This document shows positions 44,355 through 53,032 of a stretch of 64,000 bases of DNA, piece by piece. The translations under genes were made by a program, and so were the position numbers. Numbering within the stretch: position 1 is the first letter of the stretch; each line of letters starts with the position of its first letter. The notes under the pieces were generated by a model. That model did no database searches and was not told the origin of the DNA. It was given only the letters and a program-made list of their open reading frames with translations. The DNA is from Oligoflexus tunisiensis (GTDB lineage: Bacteria; Bdellovibrionota_B; Oligoflexia; Oligoflexales; Oligoflexaceae), in the NCBI RefSeq assembly GCF_001748245.1, contig NZ_BDFO01000001.1, positions 6,927,346-6,991,345 on the forward strand, written 5' to 3'.

Positions 44355-45077
44355 ATGTCAGAAGTTACACGTTTGAGTCGACGTTTTTTTACCCTATGGA
44401 AAGAGCGGGGCTTGGCTTCAACGCTGTTTCAGCTTGCTGACAAAGTTTCCGTGTATGTGACCTACCCTTATAAGTTTCTGACGTATAGCCGTGAGTCATT
44501 CCACTATGACGGCGAGACCTATCACTATGCCGCTTTCCCTTATACAGCTACCTGGCGCAATGAACGCTGTGTGGAAGTGCCTATCCTTCTGAAGTTTCTG
44601 GAACGTCATCGAGGAAAAAACATTCTCGAACTCGGAAACGTCTCGCGATACTTCGGCACTTTTTCGCATGATGTCGTGGACAAATACGAAAAGCATCGTG
44701 ACGCGATCAATACGGATATCGTCGACTATGTGCCCAGGAAGCAGTATGACGCCATTGCTTCGATTTCCACTTTGGAGCACATAGGTTTTGACGAGGAAAT
44801 CAAAGACCCCAATAAGCCCATCCAGGCCCTTGAAGCTTTGAGGAAAATGGTCAGGACTCCCGACAATGTGCTGATAGGTTTTCCTATCGGCTACAATAAA
44901 CATCTGGATCGCGCCCTTGTGGAAAACAGGCTTCCTTTCCAACGCATCATTTTCATGCGGCGCGTGGATCAGGCCAACCACTGGGTGGAAACCACTCAGG
45001 ACGAGGCTATGGCCAATCCCTATGGAGCCAAATTCCTAGGCGCGAACGCTCTCGCTTTCGGCCTTGGCCTGAAATAA
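44355..45077 (+). CDS. Class I SAM-dependent methyltransferase-like protein
   Basis: 240 residues. Motif I is KNILELGNVSRYFG (the usual DVGCGxG replaced by ELGNV), followed by INTDIVDYVPRKQYDAIASI and STLEHIGFDEE, which match motifs II-IV of small methyltransferases found in glycan gene clusters. The N-terminal ~50 residues are basic and aromatic and may touch the membrane. No catalytic residue can be assigned. It follows the peptide exporter by 300 bases; modification of the peptides is possible but not supported by anything specific. Confidence 0.7.
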   Translation: MSEVTRLSRRFFTLWKERGLASTLFQLADKVSVYVTYPYKFLTYSRESFHYDGETYHYAAFPYTATWRNERCVEVPILLKFLERHRGKNILELGNVSRYFGTFSHDVVDKYEKHRDAINTDIVDYVPRKQYDAIASISTLEHIGFDEEIKDPNKPIQALEALRKMVRTPDNVLIGFPIGYNKHLDRALVENRLPFQRIIFMRRVDQANHWVETTQDEAMANPYGAKFLGANALAFGLGLK

Positions 45078-45174
45078 AACAAATCTCCAGCCTCGACCTC
45101 CGCTGTCCGTGAATCAGAACAACGCCCGCCCAATGTTCGGAAACTATACAACAAGCTGAGCGAAAGCTGGGCCA

Positions 45175-45195
45175 GGCCTCCCAACATGGGAGGCC
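45175..45195. terminator. Strong hairpin between convergent genes
   Basis: GGCCTCCC-AACAT-GGGAGGCC, a perfect eight-pair stem between the methyltransferase and the convergent cytochrome gene. There is no T-tract on either side, but position and stability suggest a bidirectional stop or RNA end. Confidence 0.45.
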
Positions 45196-45210
45196 ACAGA
45201 CCTCAAAAGC

Positions 45211-45762
45211 TTATTTCAACACCAAGGCCAGGGATTCTGCTGCAAGTTCCGCAGAAAGCGTCGAGGCAGCGGCTGCCGGCCATGGCGTGATACTCTTGTG
45301 TGTCCCAAGCGAGGCAGCGGCAAGAATCGCCTCCGCTGACCGGCCCTGCTTTTGTCCTGGAAGAGCTCCATGACAGATCTGGCAATTGGCAGTGTATATT
45401 TTCTGGCCTTCCACTAAAGAAGCTGAACCGGTCGCAGCAGGATTGGAACCTACGCCCGTGCTCGGAACACAGACCTTCTTATCTTTCTTTGGTTTATCCT
45501 TTTTCAGAGCCAAACCATTTTCCACTTCGACCTCAATGTCATCTTCTTCATCCTCACCTTCGTTGTCGTCCTCTTTACATTGGTCAGCAGGGACAGCCAC
45601 GGCATCACCGCTGCCGGACGTAACCCCGGTGTTTTCTGCTGCAATGGGAGCCAATGCAGCTGCTGTGCCCCCGGATTTTTTACTCTGACCGCAGGCGCCC
45701 AGAAAAAGCACCAGAGTCAACGAAATCAACACAGAAAAAACTTGGGATACGAGTCCTGCCAT
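45211..45762 (-). CDS. Lipoprotein cytochrome c with acidic/lysine-rich linker
   Basis: 183 residues from the ATG at 45762, preceded by AAGGA. The signal peptide ends in LFLGAC (lipobox). A ~90-residue linker is first strongly acidic (KEDDNEGEDEEDDIEVEV) and then lysine-rich. The C-terminal domain has one heme site CQICH (YTANCQICHGALPG) but is short, and the usual axial Met is not obvious, so the domain may be a minimal or bis-His type. Likely an electron carrier tethered to a membrane facing the periplasm. Confidence 0.7.
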   Translation of the reverse strand: MAGLVSQVFSVLISLTLVLFLGACGQSKKSGGTAAALAPIAAENTGVTSGSGDAVAVPADQCKEDDNEGEDEEDDIEVEVENGLALKKDKPKKDKKVCVPSTGVGSNPAATGSASLVEGQKIYTANCQICHGALPGQKQGRSAEAILAAASLGTHKSITPWPAAAASTLSAELAAESLALVLK

Positions 45763-46116
45763 GGCTTTTTTCCTTTCAGTCAATGTGCAGAAAACGTATC
45801 GGAATACCGTGAGAAAACCTGAAATTGGTAAATATAGACCAGCAATATTATATCGTTATGCGCATCTAAAAGGTGCAGGATCTGCGTTCAAGAATGGGTC
45901 CGTGGGCCGTGAACCTCGGGACCATGCATACACAGAATTTAAGGCTGGGGCGTCCCATCTGACATTTCAATATTCTCGATTTTGCTTAGATCAAAGCGCT
46001 TTCCATGTAGTTTGCATACAGAACCGGGTCATCAAGAGGTTGGCACAAGGCCTGAGAACGATGTTAGGATAGACCCGGATCTTTTTATGACGGCAACCGT
46101 AAGGGAGACCTCGACG

Positions 46117-46866
46117 ATGATGCGCTCATCAAACCCAGCCCTCAGCACCGACACCTTTCGCGGCACGCTGGCTCAATCACCCGCGGATCAGATGACGATT
46201 CAGGGAACGGTGAACAAGACGTTGGTCCTGCTCCTCATTCTGCTGGTGCCAGCCTATTATGTCTGGAACCTGTTCTTTACCATGCGCGATCCCGGCGCCA
46301 TCAATCTGTATATGATGGTGGGAGTCTTCGGCGGCCTTGTGGTGGCTCTCGTCACGGTCTTCAAGAAGACTTGGGCACCCGTGACGGCTCCGCTCTATGC
46401 GGCGCTCGAGGGACTGGCGCTGGGCGGTATCTCGTCCTTTTTCGAAGCGCGCTTCCCCGGCATCGTTATCCAGGCGGTCGGCTTGACGTTTACAACGCTC
46501 CTGGCGTTGCTGATGGCGTACAAGTCAGGGCTCATCAAAGTCACGGAGAACTTCAAGCTCGGCGTCGCCGCGGCCACGGGCGGGATCTTCCTCTTCTACA
46601 TGCTGCAGATGGTCCTCGGTTTTTTCAACGTCCGCATCCCCTACGTCCATGAAGGGGGCATCATCGGCATCGGCTTTAGCCTCTTCGTGATCGTAATCGC
46701 CTCGCTCAATCTGGTCATGGATTTCGACTTCATTGAAGAGGGAGCCAGGCGCAGGGCGCCCAGGTACATGGAATGGTATGCGGCCTTCGGCCTCATGGTG
46801 ACTTTGATTTGGCTCTATTTGGAGTTCCTGCGCTTGCTTTCCAAGTTACAAGGGAGTCGGCGTTAG
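46117..46866 (+). CDS. Bax inhibitor-1 / YccA family membrane protein
   Basis: 249 residues from the ATG at 46117 with GGGAG nine bases upstream; frame open to 45982. Seven membrane helices. Family marks are APLYAALEGLALGGIS, FTTLLALLMAYKSG, IGIGFSLFVIVIASLNLVMDFDFIEEGA with its paired acidic residues (quoted as LNLVMDFDFIEEGA), and the C-terminal YMEWYAAFGLMVTLIWLYLE. It belongs to the Bax_inhibitor_1-like (DUF4870-unlike, COG4760) group. Bacterial members act as pH-sensitive calcium leak channels or FtsH partners. Confidence 0.88.
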   Translation: MMRSSNPALSTDTFRGTLAQSPADQMTIQGTVNKTLVLLLILLVPAYYVWNLFFTMRDPGAINLYMMVGVFGGLVVALVTVFKKTWAPVTAPLYAALEGLALGGISSFFEARFPGIVIQAVGLTFTTLLALLMAYKSGLIKVTENFKLGVAAATGGIFLFYMLQMVLGFFNVRIPYVHEGGIIGIGFSLFVIVIASLNLVMDFDFIEEGARRRAPRYMEWYAAFGLMVTLIWLYLEFLRLLSKLQGSRR

Positions 46867-47179
46867 GTCATCCTTCGTCGTCTCCGGGGAAGGCCAGGGA
46901 CACGATGTATGCCCCTGTTTTCCCGAAGCACCCGCCACGCAGGACAAACAATCCAAAGGGTCTGACTATGATGTTACACAACAGGCATCAAGTGAGGCTC
47001 TTATGCAATAATCTGGAAAAATTCGGTATTTTACGATCATCAGCTTAATCGCATGGAACTTCCAGGGCGATCCACCCTTTAATCATAGAGTTGTCCGGGT
47101 GAGGGGTTCCCCGAAACTCCCCATTCAAGCACTGAAGCAATATGCAGATGCGGGAGAATGCGATCCGCCTTGGTATCCA
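46867..47179. other. 313-base region between convergent genes
   Basis: Between the Bax-inhibitor family gene and the convergent MFS gene. Frames are short and without ribosome sites, and no T-run terminator is apparent. Nothing recognised. Confidence 0.4.
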
Positions 47180-48370
47180 CTATATTGGCCGGCGACGCCA
47201 ATGAAGTCCGAGGTACCAGAGGCAGAACATCAGAATAAAAAGGACACAAGGCGCGGCGATGATCACAATCATGGACCAGCCGTATCGGAACAGGATCCAT
47301 CCTGCAGAAAGCGACGCCAAAGCCTGGAGGAAGAACACCGAAAAATCATTCAAGGCCTGCACCTTGAATCGCTCGTGGGGAGCATAGCACTGGGACAGAA
47401 GGGTCGTGCCTCCCAGAAAGAGAGCATTCCATCCTAATCCAAGCAGGACCAGAGCCCACCAGTAATGGAGGAGCTGGTGTCCGCTCCAGGCCATCACGAG
47501 GGTCGCGACATAAATGAGGGACCCGCCGACCAGTATCGGTGCGATGCCGAACTTTTTAATCAAGGACCCGGACACGAGTGAGGGGGCGAACATGGCTATA
47601 ATGTGGCTTTGTATCACCTGCTTGGTGTGATTGAGGCCAATCCCGTCGATATCATGCATACTCAAGGGCGTCGCGGTCATCAAAAAACTCATGACCCCAT
47701 TGCCGACGACAGCTGCAAGCATGGCCAGGAGGAAAAGAGGTTGTCGGGCAATCTCGGACAATCCCCTGCTCGGGCTGGCTATGATCTCCTGCTTGAAGAC
47801 CGGATTCTTAAAATTCAGCATGATGATAAACGATGTGGCGCTGAAGAGCGCCAGGAGCAGGAAGGAACCGGCAAAACCTGCGGCTGAGGGAATCCAGTCC
47901 TTGCCGCGGACCGCGATTTCAGGGCCGATAAAGGCCGCTACAATACCGCTCAGCATAAGAAACGAAAGCACCTGGGGCGTTTGCCTGGGGTCATCGAGGC
48001 TTTCAATGGCTGCGAAGCGGTACTGCTGAACAAAAGCCTGGCTCAGGCCGAAACACAGTGAGCTGAAAAGAAGCAGGGCGAAAATTCCAAGCAGTGAAGC
48101 TGTCATGGCCAGCAGGGATCCCAGCAGGGCAGCACTGATACCCACAAGGTGACCCGTGCGCCGGCCCCACTTTTTCATAAGATAAATCGAGGGCACCACA
48201 CCCCCAGCCATGCCGATGACTATAAAAGCTATGGGAAGAGTCGCGAGTTCCGGCCTTGGCGCGATATTCCGAGCGAGGAAGCTGCCAGCCAGGACCATAA
48301 CAGAGGTTACCGACATCGTCAGTGGTGCTGCGACGACCAGGACCCATACGTTCTTCGGAAACTTTGCCAA
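47180..48370 (-). CDS. MFS transporter
   Basis: About 396 residues, twelve membrane helices in two halves. The loop 2-3 motif appears as YLMKKWGRRTGHLVG, a form of the MFS GxxxDRxGRR motif, and its second-half counterpart is GSLIKKFGIAPILVGG. The TTG at 48370 follows GGGAG at seven bases and gives MAKFPKNVWVLV; an ATG at 48391 is an alternative. Substrate unknown. Short loops and a GWNALFLGGTTLLSQCY segment resemble YnfM/multidrug-like proteins. Confidence 0.85.
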   Translation of the reverse strand: MAKFPKNVWVLVVAAPLTMSVTSVMVLAGSFLARNIAPRPELATLPIAFIVIGMAGGVVPSIYLMKKWGRRTGHLVGISAALLGSLLAMTASLLGIFALLLFSSLCFGLSQAFVQQYRFAAIESLDDPRQTPQVLSFLMLSGIVAAFIGPEIAVRGKDWIPSAAGFAGSFLLLALFSATSFIIMLNFKNPVFKQEIIASPSRGLSEIARQPLFLLAMLAAVVGNGVMSFLMTATPLSMHDIDGIGLNHTKQVIQSHIIAMFAPSLVSGSLIKKFGIAPILVGGSLIYVATLVMAWSGHQLLHYWWALVLLGLGWNALFLGGTTLLSQCYAPHERFKVQALNDFSVFFLQALASLSAGWILFRYGWSMIVIIAAPCVLFILMFCLWYLGLHWRRRPI

Positions 48371-48495
48371 CGTTTCACTCCCGGCCTGCATCCAATAGGA
48401 ATCGTCCTACCGATCATCATGGACCAGCTCCGAAAGGAAAGCACCCGGTTTTCATCAAACGAGGACGGCAAGTGTCTCATTATTCTTTTTCGCTT

Positions 48496-48690
48496 CTACG
48501 GATGAATCTCCTTGACCCGTCCTACCTCGCCATTTTCCAACCTGACTTTGATTCCATGCGGATGATAAGACGAGTTCGTGAGGATGTCTTTGACGATTCC
48601 TTCGGTTAAATGACCTGATTTTTGATCCTTCTTAAGAACGATGGAAACTTTCAGACCGACTTTGATGGATTGGCGTTGAGTTCCGTCCAT
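48496..48690 (-). CDS. ywbE: YwbE family protein
   Basis: 64 residues, the whole family length. The ATG at 48690 follows GAGG. The sequence is nearly the textbook one for this family: MDGTQRQSIKVGLKVSIVLK, GHLTEGIVKDILTNSSYHPH, GIKVRLENGEVGRVKEI. It is a small KOW/SH3-like barrel protein; function unknown. A small gene lies 8 bp upstream in the same direction. Confidence 0.9.
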   Translation of the reverse strand: MDGTQRQSIKVGLKVSIVLKKDQKSGHLTEGIVKDILTNSSYHPHGIKVRLENGEVGRVKEIHP

Positions 48691-48698
48691 AGTTGACC

Positions 48699-48995
48699 TC
48701 AATCCACATACGAAAAGCAGTGTATCTGATGACGAGCCGTCATCGCAAAGCACTGCGCGAGAGCCGCTCGCCAGACTTGCTGATTATTGCCAAATAGCTG
48801 CGGCGAAAGCCACTTGCTATTGTCCATAACGGCATTCGGGGCAAATTTTGGATCCCGAAAGATAATGTTCACGATATCCTCGCTCAAATCCTCCTCCTGA
48901 TAGAGAAGGCCATCGTAAAGCCATTGGGCTTCCTTGTAAGACTTGATCTTATCCAGATGACGTTTGATCTGCTGTTCAGGGTGCTCGCCGAACAC
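48699..48995 (-). CDS. Hypothetical protein upstream of ywbE
   Basis: 98 residues from a GTG at 48995, but no ribosome site precedes that codon. The frame is open further upstream (KTEKYLIVFGEHPEQQ looks coding), where GAGAGGAA sits seven bases before an ATC codon at about 49013, so the true start may be a non-AUG codon. Helical, no family recognised (EQQIKRHLDKIKSYKEAQWL, IIFRDPKFAPNAVMDNSKWL). Confidence 0.55.
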   Translation of the reverse strand: MFGEHPEQQIKRHLDKIKSYKEAQWLYDGLLYQEEDLSEDIVNIIFRDPKFAPNAVMDNSKWLSPQLFGNNQQVWRAALAQCFAMTARHQIHCFSYVD

Positions 48996-49289
48996 GATCA
49001 GGTATTTTTCAGTCTTGATTTGGCATTCCTCTCATTCAGCAAGTGGTGACGGAATAATGTACTTTTGTGATGAGAGCGCGCTTAAGGCAAGTTGAATTCT
49101 TCGAAAGGAGTCTGCTGTGTGAGAATTGCAGAAAAATGGCGGACCTTTGAACGGCGTCTTGCTCTACTGGAAAAAGCAGTTACTGGAAAATAAAGCGCTT
49201 CAGTCTATCAAACGCCTATAAAAGTCCAGGTGACCGCAACGCTGGCACCACTCTAGCTTGGATTCTGGATTTTTCGGCTCTGACGAAGG

Positions 49290-49317
49290 AGATGGCGGCC
49301 CCACCTGGAATCGAACC
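49290..49317 (-). repeat. Left attachment-type repeat: copy of the tRNA-Arg 3' end
   Basis: 28 bases identical to 52942-52969, which is the 3' end of the tRNA-Arg(CCT) gene including CCA and most of the T arm. Beyond 49317 the match stops, so this is a fragment, as left when an element integrates into a tRNA gene. Confidence 0.8.
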
Positions 49318-49578
49318 CAAAATCGTGACGAAAAAATAGGCAAACGGCGGGGTTGAAAATCAACCTGTTTGATTTTGATTTCGAGTAAGTTTTAGAAGGC
49401 GCGCACAGAACGCACTGAAATCATTGCAGGTGTGCTCAACTCTTTTCGGAATCTCAAAAGAAATCGCTTGGATTTGTTGATCCCTTGGGTTCAAGCGGCA
49501 TCGTCATTTTAGCGTTCTACCTCTCTATTCTGACTTGTTCGTGTGACAAAAATATTATTAATTACAATTACTTATAGG

Positions 49579-49622
49579 AAACCACAAATTTCTTGTGGTT
49601 TCTCTTAAACCACTGTTAAATA
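49579..49622 (+). promoter_or_regulatory. Promoter with inverted repeat upstream of abiEi
   Basis: AAACCACAA-ATTTC-TTGTGGTTT (49579-49601), with a further AAACCAC half-site at 49607-49613. TTGTGG (49593-49598) could serve as -35 with TAAATA (49617-49622) as -10, 18 bases apart. AbiEi antitoxins are known to repress their own operon through inverted repeats, so this is a likely operator. Confidence 0.5.
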
Positions 49623-49666
49623 TACCGATATTAGTCTATGAACGTTAACATGTCAGGAATGCAGTT

Positions 49667-50248
49667 GTGACAGCCAAAGATAAAATACTGGAGCGATCTA
49701 TAGAAAGCGGCGGTTTTATAACCGCCGCTGAAATAGCTCAACTCGGCATTGCCTATGGCAGCATCCGGCACCTCGTCGAAACAGGCACCCTCAAAAAGGT
49801 GGCAACTGGCCTGTATAGGATGACCCTCGTTCCATCAGGAGAGCACGAGGACTATCATATGATGTCATCATTTTTCAAAAAGCCAAATGGTGGCTATTAT
49901 GGAATAATCGGCGCCATCTCTGCGCTTGACATCATGGGCATCACCGAACTCATGCCTTCGTCACTTCAGTTCGTCGTTGAGGCCAACTACAAAACTGAAA
50001 AGAAGCCTCCACTGACGTTTGAAACATATAAACTCGATAGCCAGATTACAGAAGGCCAGATCCATTTTCACAACGGTCTTCCCCTGCAAAGAGCGGCTGA
50101 TGCAATTGCGATCTCTCTAAAATATCATCTAGGCCAAATGACTCTCCTCAAAAACACCTTTGAAAAAGCTCTTGATATAGGACTCATTAAAGCCTCTGAG
50201 GAAGTCAAAATTCGCAAACTCTTTACAAGTCTGGAGAACAGTGATTGA
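49667..50248 (+). CDS. abiEi: AbiEi-type antitoxin/regulator (type IV toxin-antitoxin)
   Basis: 193 residues, GTG start after AGGA. The N-terminal winged helix typical of AbiEi is clear (FITAAEIAQLGIAYGSIRHL, then GTLKKVATGLYRM). A C-terminal domain follows (YYGIIGAISALDIMGI, LPLQRAADAIAISLKYH), which in this family is needed to neutralise the toxin. Its stop overlaps the toxin start (TTGA). The gene is AT-richer than its chromosomal surroundings and lies in a tRNA-bounded island, so it was probably acquired. In AbiE systems the pair gives abortive phage resistance. Confidence 0.85.
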   Translation: MTAKDKILERSIESGGFITAAEIAQLGIAYGSIRHLVETGTLKKVATGLYRMTLVPSGEHEDYHMMSSFFKKPNGGYYGIIGAISALDIMGITELMPSSLQFVVEANYKTEKKPPLTFETYKLDSQITEGQIHFHNGLPLQRAADAIAISLKYHLGQMTLLKNTFEKALDIGLIKASEEVKIRKLFTSLENSD

Positions 50249-51117
50249 GAGACTATAAAGATGCAAAGGCCGCCCGAAGCGCTATCGAAGATCGTATCAG
50301 GCAAAAAGCCGAAAAAGATGGTTCTGACATTAGCACAATACGCCGAAAATTTGCATTTGACGCTTTGCTGGAACGTATTTCTGGCGATGGCACATTTATC
50401 TTGAAAGGCGGTTATGCCATGGAACTCAAAAATCCAGCGCATACGCTTAAAGCAAGACCGACACGAGACATGGACTTCGTATATCGACTCAAAACAGCCA
50501 CTGATAATGTCGAATTTTCGATAAGAATGACTCTCGAAGATCTTTCCAATATTAAACCAGACACTTGGCCAAGCAAATACTTTGACTTTGAATTCGGACG
50601 GGCTTCGCTCGAATTGGACATCGGTGGTTATCGATATCCTGTCACTGCAAAGATGGATGGAAGAAAATTCGAAGCATTCCTGATAGATGTTACGCATGAA
50701 GACTTTCTAGATAAATCCAGGATAGAGAAAGTCAAAACAAAAACTCTTAATGAAATAGCAGACGTCGATTCTGAAGCCACGACCATAACGTCGCCTCAAA
50801 AATTCGCCGAGAAAGTCCATGCTCTTACAAAACCGCGCGAAAAAGGAAACAGCAGAGTCAAGGATCTCATCGATCTTGTGATCATAATAAATCAGCATGA
50901 CGTCGATGAGCAGGAGTGCCGGCAAGCTCTCCAGGACATATTCAAACATCGAGCCACGCACGAAATTCCTTCAACAATCAGCATGCCGCCATTTTCTTGG
51001 CATGGTGAATATGAGACCATGGCAAAAAATTGCAGCCTTCGCGAAACAACATTAGAAATGGGAATGAAAACTCTCTCAGATTTTTACTCTCGGGTTTTAA
51101 GGGTTTCTTCAGATTGA
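50245..51117 (+). CDS. abiEii: AbiEii/AbiGii-type nucleotidyltransferase toxin
   Basis: 290 residues from a TTG start overlapping the antitoxin stop by 4 bp. The nucleotidyltransferase motif I is ILKGGYAMEL (GG-x-A-x-x), followed by ARPTRDMDF, which carries the paired aspartates. Motif III lies in the AEKVHALTKPREKGNSRVKD segment (Lys and Asp residues of the family, quoted here as AEKVHALTKPREKG). It is known that AbiEii-like toxins transfer nucleotides to tRNA or other RNA and arrest growth. Intact and full length. Confidence 0.85.
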   Translation: MRDYKDAKAARSAIEDRIRQKAEKDGSDISTIRRKFAFDALLERISGDGTFILKGGYAMELKNPAHTLKARPTRDMDFVYRLKTATDNVEFSIRMTLEDLSNIKPDTWPSKYFDFEFGRASLELDIGGYRYPVTAKMDGRKFEAFLIDVTHEDFLDKSRIEKVKTKTLNEIADVDSEATTITSPQKFAEKVHALTKPREKGNSRVKDLIDLVIIINQHDVDEQECRQALQDIFKHRATHEIPSTISMPPFSWHGEYETMAKNCSLRETTLEMGMKTLSDFYSRVLRVSSD

Positions 51118-51340
51118 TGGAGAGCTGCAATATCATTTGAAAAGCATTTGCTGAGTTGAAGGACATGAAAGCAGGTGACGACTCCGCTATATTCAGCGCT
51201 CGAAGGATTGGCTGGGTATTGTTTTCCGAAAGCACTTGCCAAGGCTTACCATCAGCCCTATTAGGGTTCTAAGAAGTTCAAAAACTATCGACTCAGGGTT
51301 TTGAACATGTGCCGGTAAAGGGCTCCAGAGATGGACCCAC
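51118..51340. other. Region between abiEii and the insertion sequence
   Basis: 223 bases, no gene. It contains the inverted repeat at 51276-51306 and ends at the IS target-site duplication. The sequence across the IS, if rejoined, gives no obvious frame. Confidence 0.4.
51276..51306 (+). terminator. Inverted repeat downstream of abiEii
   Basis: GTTCAAAA and TTTTGAAC separated by 15 bases. AT-rich stem without a distinct T-run after it; possible end of the abiE transcript or an element boundary. Confidence 0.3.
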
Positions 51341-51348
51341 TACGATTT
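51341..51348 (+). repeat. Target-site duplication, left copy (TACGATTT)
   Basis: TACGATTT abuts the left inverted repeat; the identical octamer abuts the right one at 52830-52837. Confidence 0.8.
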
Positions 51349-52829
51349 GCAATGGCATTCGGTTATGAATATAACCTCCTATTAAAGTTGATAAAATGAT
51401 GGGATAGACTCCTTCAAGTGACTCTATTATCACAAGTTGGAGAATTCTAATCATGGACGATGATCAATTCGCAAGGCTCTGGAATAGTATTTCCGCTATC
51501 GTCCGAAAGATTGCATCCCGGTATGACAAAGAGTGGATAGTAAGAAAACGCAAGGTTGATTCTTTTCTTCTCATTCTAATTCTTCTTCGCATATCATTTT
51601 CTAGGCAAGGCTATAGCTCGAGCATTTCTTCACTTTGGCCTGCAGTGCAGTTCGCTATTCCCAGACTCCGCTCTTCAAAGCCAATATCAGCTTCATCCTT
51701 TTCTGAAGCGCGATCCAAATTAAACCCCAAAGTCTTTCGAGATATCCATTGTGAAATTATTGAAGCATACATGCAGGGCCGCGGCGAAAGCAATAAGTGG
51801 CTTGGACACCGCATATTTGCGATTGATGCCAGTAAAATCAATCTCCCAGTAGAACTCAAAGAGAATGGGTACATGCCGTCGAATAAGTCGTGCCATTATC
51901 CACAAGGATTATTAAGTTGCTTGTTTGATCTCGCATCAAAGATCCCATACGATTTCCAGCTTGAGCCACTCATGAGTGAGCGCATATGTGTTCCTCTGCA
52001 TCTCGATTATCTAAAGGCAGGAGACGTGGTCGTCTATGACCGAGGTTATTTCAGTTACGACTTGGCAAAAGAGCACATAGCGCGAGGCATTCATGCTGTT
52101 TTTAGAATAAAAAGTAAAGGGAACATGGGTCGACTCCAGAAGCTTATTGAGCGTCGCACGATGGACAATGAAATTGACATAAAGCCGGATAGCTCACGAT
52201 ACACGAGACGTGTAAAGGCCAGACTGAGATTAAGGCAGTTGGATCGCATTCGTCTCCGTCTTGTAAAATACAGAATCAAAGGAAATCTATATTATTTGGT
52301 GACAACTTTGCTGGACAAGGACGCCTATTCGCCAGATCGGCTGATGGATCTGTACGCAAAACGATGGGACATAGAGGATCTTTTCAAAACTTTGAAGCGG
52401 GTTACGGAAATAGAGACTTTCCATGGACGATGTGAGTCGTCAGTAAAACAAGAGATATTCGCGCAAATGCTTTTGATAACTTTGGGTAGAATATTTTCGA
52501 ATGAAATTGAATCAAACTTGCCTTTAGCCGAAAAAAGCTTCCGAAAAAAGCGCTATATTAAAAAAAAGAACGAACCACGTGCGAACCGTTTCGCGTCAAT
52601 TTCAAGAATTGCTTGATAAGCATCCGTGACCAATTGCCAATTCTTTTCGCCGCAGGAAAGAAGCGCCTAATTGAATGTTTTTCAGCCTTGTTCATTCGAG
52701 TCGGTCGATATAGGCAGCGTTTTAGACCCAACAGAAGTTACGAAAGAAAGTCCAGGAGGCCAATTGGAAAGTGGGTCAAGATCCGAATGACATAGATTCA
52801 GGCACGAAGTCTAAACCGAACGCCATTGC
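51349..52829 (+). mobile_element. Complete IS4-type insertion sequence, 1481 bp
   Basis: The ends are a 16-bp inverted repeat: GCAATGGCATTCGGTT at 51349-51364 and its complement with one mismatch at 52814-52829. Outside both ends is the octamer TACGATTT. Between them is one transposase gene with an intact DDE/YREK core. Ends, duplication and an uninterrupted gene together show a recent and possibly active insertion, lying within the tRNA-bounded island. Confidence 0.88.
51453..52616 (+). CDS. IS4-family DDE transposase
   Basis: 387 residues, start after GGAG. Catalytic residues: first Asp in FAIDASKINLP, second Asp in VVVYDRGYFSYD, and the C-terminal YREK signature YAKRWDIEDLFKTLK (Y-x2-R-x3-E-x6-K) that holds the catalytic Glu. 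Full length and without stops. The C-terminus is lysine/arginine rich (KSFRKKRYIKKKNEPR). It is the only gene of the element at 51349-52829. Codon use is more AT-rich than the host genes around 53 kb. Confidence 0.93.
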   Translation: MDDDQFARLWNSISAIVRKIASRYDKEWIVRKRKVDSFLLILILLRISFSRQGYSSSISSLWPAVQFAIPRLRSSKPISASSFSEARSKLNPKVFRDIHCEIIEAYMQGRGESNKWLGHRIFAIDASKINLPVELKENGYMPSNKSCHYPQGLLSCLFDLASKIPYDFQLEPLMSERICVPLHLDYLKAGDVVVYDRGYFSYDLAKEHIARGIHAVFRIKSKGNMGRLQKLIERRTMDNEIDIKPDSSRYTRRVKARLRLRQLDRIRLRLVKYRIKGNLYYLVTTLLDKDAYSPDRLMDLYAKRWDIEDLFKTLKRVTEIETFHGRCESSVKQEIFAQMLLITLGRIFSNEIESNLPLAEKSFRKKRYIKKKNEPRANRFASISRIA

Positions 52830-52837
52830 TACGATTT
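52830..52837 (+). repeat. Target-site duplication, right copy (TACGATTT)
   Basis: Identical to 51341-51348 and directly adjacent to the right inverted repeat. Confidence 0.8.
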
Positions 52838-52941
52838 GGGAGAGCCCCTCTTAGTCTGCGAAGCAGGCACAACATAAAGCCTTGGGACCGCGAAGCGGGC
52901 CCGCATCTATCATTAAATTTGATTTTGTCTTTGATTTCAAA

Positions 52942-52969
52942 AGATGGCGGCCCCACCTGGAATCGAACC
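52942..52969 (-). repeat. Right attachment-type repeat inside tRNA-Arg
   Basis: 28 bases at the 3' end of the tRNA gene, identical to 49290-49317. The pair encloses 3.65 kb with abiE and the IS. No integrase gene is present, so the element is a remnant or was moved in trans. Confidence 0.8.
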
Positions 52970-53019
52970 AAGAACTGTCCCTTAGGAAGGGACCGTTATA
53001 TCCATTTAACTATAGGGCC
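52945..53019 (-). tRNA. tRNA-Arg (anticodon CCT)
   Basis: 75 nt including an encoded CCA. The acceptor GGCCCTA pairs with TGGGGCC (one wobble). The anticodon stem-loop is GTCCC-TTCCTAA-GGGAC, so the anticodon is CCT, reading AGG. The T arm contains GGTTCGATTCC. The 3' end serves as the island integration site and is restored intact by the repeat. Confidence 0.96.
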
Positions 53020-53032
53020 ATTCAGACGCGGA

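Larger units (their letters stand above)
48996..49666. other. Intergenic region containing the left island boundary
   Basis: 671 bases. Left part: a possible 24-codon GTG frame (49119-49193) with AAAGGAG upstream (RIAEKWRTFERRLALLEKAV), perhaps a gene remnant. At 49290 the tRNA-derived repeat begins. From there to 49666 the sequence is AT-rich and holds the promoter/operator of the abiE pair. Confidence 0.45.

Noticed and set aside
49119..49193. 24-codon GTG frame with AAAGGAG upstream
   Set aside because: No paralogue or context to support it; kept only as a possible remnant near the island boundary.
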